A DNA stretch of 9,285 nt, from the NCBI GenBank assembly GCA_020056865.1, contig JAGVGX010000164.1:1-9285 (forward strand), written 5' to 3'. The position numbers and the translations under genes were made by a program. The notes under the pieces are model-generated. The model searched no databases. It saw nothing but the letters and a program-made list of their open reading frames with translations, and had not been told where the DNA came from. The stretch comes from Desulfobacterales bacterium. Lineage in GTDB: Bacteria; Desulfobacterota; Desulfobacteria; Desulfobacterales; BuS5. Positions 6,507 through 9,285 of this stretch are shown here, one piece after another (positions within the stretch are counted from its first letter, which is position 1; the number at the start of each line of letters is the position of its first letter).

Positions 6507-8948
6507 ATGAAAAAAATAAAGATACTTCAGAAAAAAGCAAGCGTAATGTCAATTATCATTCTGGCTGTTTTACTATTTGCACCGTATGCATACGCTGAAA
6601 CTTATTATGTCGCTGCAAGTGGTGGAGGAACAACATGGGCTAATTGTACTAACATTTCTACTCCTTGTACTTTAGCTACTGCCAACACAAACGCCGCCGC
6701 TGGTGATAATGTTTATCTCAGAGGAGGAACATATACTATTTCTGACAATGGTATCGCCCCTGTTAATAGCGGAACAGCCACAGATAACATGATCACTTTT
6801 AGTGGTTATGGAACTGAAGAGGCCATTATTTACGGGGAAAATGCTATTACAGGCTACGCATCGAGAGCCGTTGATCTCAACGGAAAAAGTTATATTAAAG
6901 TGACAAAGCTCATTTTTACAAACTTGCGAACGTATCTTTATATATACAACGGCGGTCACCACAATGAAATTTCTTATTGCACATTCAAAGACATGAGAGA
7001 TGTCTATAATGATGTAATTAAGACCGGCACACATACTGGGGCAACAGGTTCTTCAACGGTTTTGGAGGATTCGAGTCTCGGTGGTGGTGTGAATACATAC
7101 GCATATCGGAGAATTTTCAATATTACTGATGGATCATACGCCGCAACTTCCACTTCATCTACTGCCACAACAGTCACACACACAAGTTATCCGCTTATTG
7201 GAGGGGCCAACAACTATTGGAGTACGGGCGACCAGTACAAGATCACTTATGACGTTTACTGGGGAGGGTCTTATATTTACCAAAACGCTACTCATAATTG
7301 GATTCATCACAACACATTTAAGAACTACGGGGGATATAGTCTAACACACGACGAAGGGGTCCCCTTACAGCTCGGTATTTGCAATGCAACGAACGATGAT
7401 GCAAGTAATTACAACACTGTAGAATACAATCACCTTTATTCCGGTGGTCATCATGTTTTTGGGGGAGGAACTGGTAAATACAACGTCGTTCGCAACAATT
7501 ATGTTCATAACGAGGGATGGTTTAGCGGTTCAACCTGTTCCACACAAGATAACGGGGTATGCGGGTATAGAGTATTTTATATCGTTGCGGGGTCAACATA
7601 TTCTTCTTCTGGTGGATACACGTTGTTTGAAAATAATAATATTGGGTATGGTGCGCAATATGGTGGTCCGCATCCTCTACTGGACAGTGGTGCTAGTGGC
7701 GCTGGTGTGACAATAACCACTTCTAATAATATTTTCCGGTACAATTCCAGTTTCGCTAATGCACTGTATGGGTTAAGTTTAGTTGCGGGCGTTCCAGAAT
7801 ATGGGACAAATAATAAGATTTATAATAATACCTTTTATCGCAATGGTTGGAATGAAATTTCGTATGGAATAAGTCATGAGGATGACACCAGAGCATATGA
7901 CATCTATAGGACGGGTATGCCTTTAACTCCTGGTCTGGGAGACTCTGGTTTAGTGACGGGAAACGCAATCAAAAATAATCTACTTTATGCAAATTGGGCA
8001 GAAAAATATAATGAGTATCCGGGGGCATCGTATTATCCAGCTTTAGGTGTGTCGAATGCTACTCAGGCTGCTGAAAATACAATCGAAAATAACTATTATT
8101 ATTATGATGCGTCTTTTCCCTATAGCAAAGCATCCCCTTATGGCGATGAAACCGACCCCTTGTTTGTTGACCCTGATGTATCGACACCGTTAGGGGCTTC
8201 TGTTTACTCAAACTATACGCTGGTCAAACCTAATCTTTCACTAAGGGCTACTTCTCCCGCTATAAATCAAGGAACATATCTTGCACAGGCAAACGGAGCA
8301 GGTTCAAGCACAACCACGCTTGTTGTCAACGATGCCAGCTATTTTCAGGACGGGACATGGGGGTCTGATCTGGCGAGGTCCATTTTATATGCTGACTGGA
8401 TAGCCATAGGCACAGTGGATAATGTGGTTCAGATCAGCTCCATTAACTATGCTACCAATACAATAACCTTGGCCTCTCCTATGTCGTGGAGTAATGGCGC
8501 ATCTATCTGGCTGCATAAAAAGTCTGATGGTACTCAGGTGCTGAATGGCTCTGCTCCTGACATGGGAGCGTATGAATATACCACATCTGCCTTTGGCGGT
8601 GGCGGTGGCGGCGGCGGGGGGGGCGGCGGCGGAGGAGGTGGCGGGTGTTTTATTGCCACAGCTGCTTATGGCTCAGGTCTTGACATGCATATAGCTGTAC
8701 TGAAAAACTTCAGAGACAAATATTTGTTGACGAATTTTGCGGGCAAGGCGTTTTTGAACTTATATTACAAATATTCACCATCTGCTGCAGATTTTATCCG
8801 CAGGCATGACACTGCAAGGGCAGCAACAAGATTTGCCCTTGCGCCAGTTGTTTATTTTGTTGAGTACCCATTTATATTCGCGGCAATAGTATTAATAATG
8901 CCTGCCGGTGTTGTATTGGCATATAGAAGGAGAAAAGCGAGGGGATAG
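6507..8948 (+). CDS. Secreted right-handed beta-helix protein with CFI-box C-terminal sorting-type region
   Basis: 813-residue exported protein. Residues 1-30 form a Sec signal peptide (basic start, hydrophobic core, AYA before E31). YYVAASGGGTTWANC... and GDNVYLRGGTYT (about 31-75) are the usual opening of parallel beta-helix surface proteins. Residues ~150-530 carry irregular coils of the PbH1 type (NEISYCTF, NWIHHNTF, NVVRNNYV, NKIYNNTFYRNG, AIKNNLLYANW). An SPAINQG...DMGAYEY segment closes the helix near 690. A 17-glycine linker (697-713) leads to CFIATAAYGS with Cys714, then LKNFRDKYLLTNFAGKAF and YYKYSPSAADFIRRHDT. A membrane segment (~783-806) and the tail RRRKARG end the protein. This C-terminus matches the CFI-box type thought to be processed or anchored at the surface. 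The helix may bind or cleave polysaccharide; no catalytic residues can be assigned. It has its own promoter. Confidence 0.88.
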   Translation: MKKIKILQKKASVMSIIILAVLLFAPYAYAETYYVAASGGGTTWANCTNISTPCTLATANTNAAAGDNVYLRGGTYTISDNGIAPVNSGTATDNMITFSGYGTEEAIIYGENAITGYASRAVDLNGKSYIKVTKLIFTNLRTYLYIYNGGHHNEISYCTFKDMRDVYNDVIKTGTHTGATGSSTVLEDSSLGGGVNTYAYRRIFNITDGSYAATSTSSTATTVTHTSYPLIGGANNYWSTGDQYKITYDVYWGGSYIYQNATHNWIHHNTFKNYGGYSLTHDEGVPLQLGICNATNDDASNYNTVEYNHLYSGGHHVFGGGTGKYNVVRNNYVHNEGWFSGSTCSTQDNGVCGYRVFYIVAGSTYSSSGGYTLFENNNIGYGAQYGGPHPLLDSGASGAGVTITTSNNIFRYNSSFANALYGLSLVAGVPEYGTNNKIYNNTFYRNGWNEISYGISHEDDTRAYDIYRTGMPLTPGLGDSGLVTGNAIKNNLLYANWAEKYNEYPGASYYPALGVSNATQAAENTIENNYYYYDASFPYSKASPYGDETDPLFVDPDVSTPLGASVYSNYTLVKPNLSLRATSPAINQGTYLAQANGAGSSTTTLVVNDASYFQDGTWGSDLARSILYADWIAIGTVDNVVQISSINYATNTITLASPMSWSNGASIWLHKKSDGTQVLNGSAPDMGAYEYTTSAFGGGGGGGGGGGGGGGGGCFIATAAYGSGLDMHIAVLKNFRDKYLLTNFAGKAFLNLYYKYSPSAADFIRRHDTARAATRFALAPVVYFVEYPFIFAAIVLIMPAGVVLAYRRRKARG
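8595..8645 (+). repeat. Poly-glycine codon tract with a G8 run
   Basis: Seventeen consecutive GGN codons (mostly GGC) encode the linker just before Cys714 of the beta-helix protein. They include an uninterrupted run of eight G at 8616-8623. GGC expansion would alter linker length, and slippage in the G8 run would remove the CFI-box and membrane tail. The mixed third bases show the tract is not a pure triplet repeat. Confidence 0.85.
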
Positions 8949-8952
8949 GGAT

Positions 8953-9031
8953 CAGTAGTCAGAAGCCAGTAGTCAGGAGACAGTGAATAGTAACGAGTGA
9001 ATAGTGACAAGTGACGAGTGAATAGTGACGA
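8953..9031 (+). repeat. Degenerate 7-bp tandem repeat
   Basis: Eleven heptads run in one phase from 8953: CAGTAGT, CAGAAGC, CAGTAGT, CAGGAGA, CAGTGAA, TAGTAAC, GAGTGAA, TAGTGAC, AAGTGAC, GAGTGAA, TAGTGAC, then GAG. The core is nAGTrAn. The first part uses the C-AGT form and the later part the G/T-AGTGA form. The repeat begins just after the beta-helix stop codon and encodes no sensible protein. It resembles short heptad repeats seen between genes in several bacterial lineages; function unknown. Confidence 0.8.
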
Positions 9032-9042
9032 GAGGGTAAGGG

Positions 9043-9092
9043 CGAACATCGGGCCCGTTACACGGGTACATCGAACATCGAATGTCGAAGGA
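9043..9092 (+). repeat. CGAACAT-type repeats flanking a small hairpin
   Basis: CGAACATCG occurs at 9043-9051 and again at 9072-9080. The second copy starts three heptads, CGAACAT, CGAATGT and CGAAGGA (9072-9092). Between the copies, CCCGT-TAC-ACGGG (9054-9066) forms a perfect 5-bp stem, but no T-run follows. The last heptad supplies the AAGGA ribosome-binding site of the next gene, so this repeat reaches into its leader. Confidence 0.6.
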
Positions 9093-9101
9093 TGAGCTGA
9101 T

Positions 9102-9285
9102 ATGAGCGCGTTAGCAAAATTTGAGAATTTAAAGGACCTGATTGTTGAATTGCGCGGCCAAAGTGTTCTGCTCGATAGCGATGTTGCTCAAATCTATGGA
9201 GTTGAGACGAGAGATATCAATAAAGCCGTGAACAATAATCCGGACAAATTTCCCTCGGGATATGTTGTTGAACTCTCAAAACTGG
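9102..9285 (+). CDS. ORF6N-domain protein, 3'-partial
   Basis: The first 61 residues are visible: MSALAKFENLKDLIVELRGQ, then SVLLDSDVAQIYGVETRDIN and KAVNNNPDKFPSGYVVEL. This is the start of an ORF6N domain, a small module related to KilA-N and found in phage antirepressor-like and chromosomal proteins; it is thought to bind DNA. The pattern 'hLLDsDVAxhYGVeTkxINxAVxxNpdkFPxxahxxL' is typical. ATG at 9102 has AAGGA at 9088-9092, nine bases upstream. The frame stays open to the window edge. It is unrelated to the polysaccharide genes and may belong to mobile or phage-derived DNA. Its full length and C-terminal domain cannot be seen. Confidence 0.85.
   Translation, partial: MSALAKFENLKDLIVELRGQSVLLDSDVAQIYGVETRDINKAVNNNPDKFPSGYVVELSKL

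Noticed and set aside
6672..7034. Reverse-strand reading frame of 120 codons inside the beta-helix gene
   Set aside because: It lies fully within a well-supported gene, has no recognisable domain and no convincing ribosome-binding site; other antisense frames here are alike.
7444..7710. Same-strand alternative frame inside the beta-helix gene
   Set aside because: A by-product of the Asn/Gly/Tyr-rich codons of the main frame; no domain or start signal.
8953..9031. CRISPR array
   Set aside because: Units are 7 bp and contiguous with no spacers; no cas genes are present.
9051..9069. Rho-independent terminator before the ORF6N gene
   Set aside because: The stem is only 5 bp and is followed by TACATCGAAC rather than a T-run.

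Overview
The window looks like part of a surface-polysaccharide locus from a Gram-negative bacterium. It is AT-rich, with all genes on the + strand. The last complete gene ends in a CFIATAAYGS-type ('CFI-box') C-terminal region. I associate that region mainly with Desulfobacterota, Nitrospirota and similar lineages. This assignment is tentative, because the window has no rRNA or other marker gene.

Positions 1-6301 hold five closely spaced genes that read as one transcription unit whose promoter lies upstream of the window. They are: a Wzx-type polysaccharide flippase (5' end cut off by the window, not a TTG start at 46); a ChbG/HpnK (YdjC-like) carbohydrate deacetylase; an acyltransferase-3 membrane O-acyltransferase broken by a single-base frameshift near 2893; an asparagine-synthase-related protein with no glutaminase cysteine; and an ATP-grasp protein of the sugar-transfer-associated type. 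A plausible reading is that the flippase exports a lipid-linked repeat unit while the other four decorate it: N-deacetylation, O-acylation and amide or other ATP-dependent ligation. The substrate cannot be read from the sequence.

Positions 6302-6506 are a regulatory gap. It holds a weak hairpin, two 28-bp imperfect direct repeats 46 bp apart, and a near-consensus sigma-70 promoter (TTGACA, 18 bp, GATAAT). The promoter serves a separate transcription unit.

That unit (6507-8948) encodes an 813-residue secreted right-handed beta-helix protein. It has a signal peptide, a 17-glycine linker and a CFI-box C-terminal sorting-type region with a transmembrane segment and basic tail. It may act on, or be anchored with, the surface polysaccharide.

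Positions 8949-9101 are non-coding and repeat-rich. A degenerate 7-bp tandem repeat keeps phase for about 80 bp and is followed by CGAACAT-type repeats around a small hairpin. The window ends inside an ORF6N-domain (phage/KilA-N-associated) gene, which may mark the edge of the surface locus next to accessory DNA.
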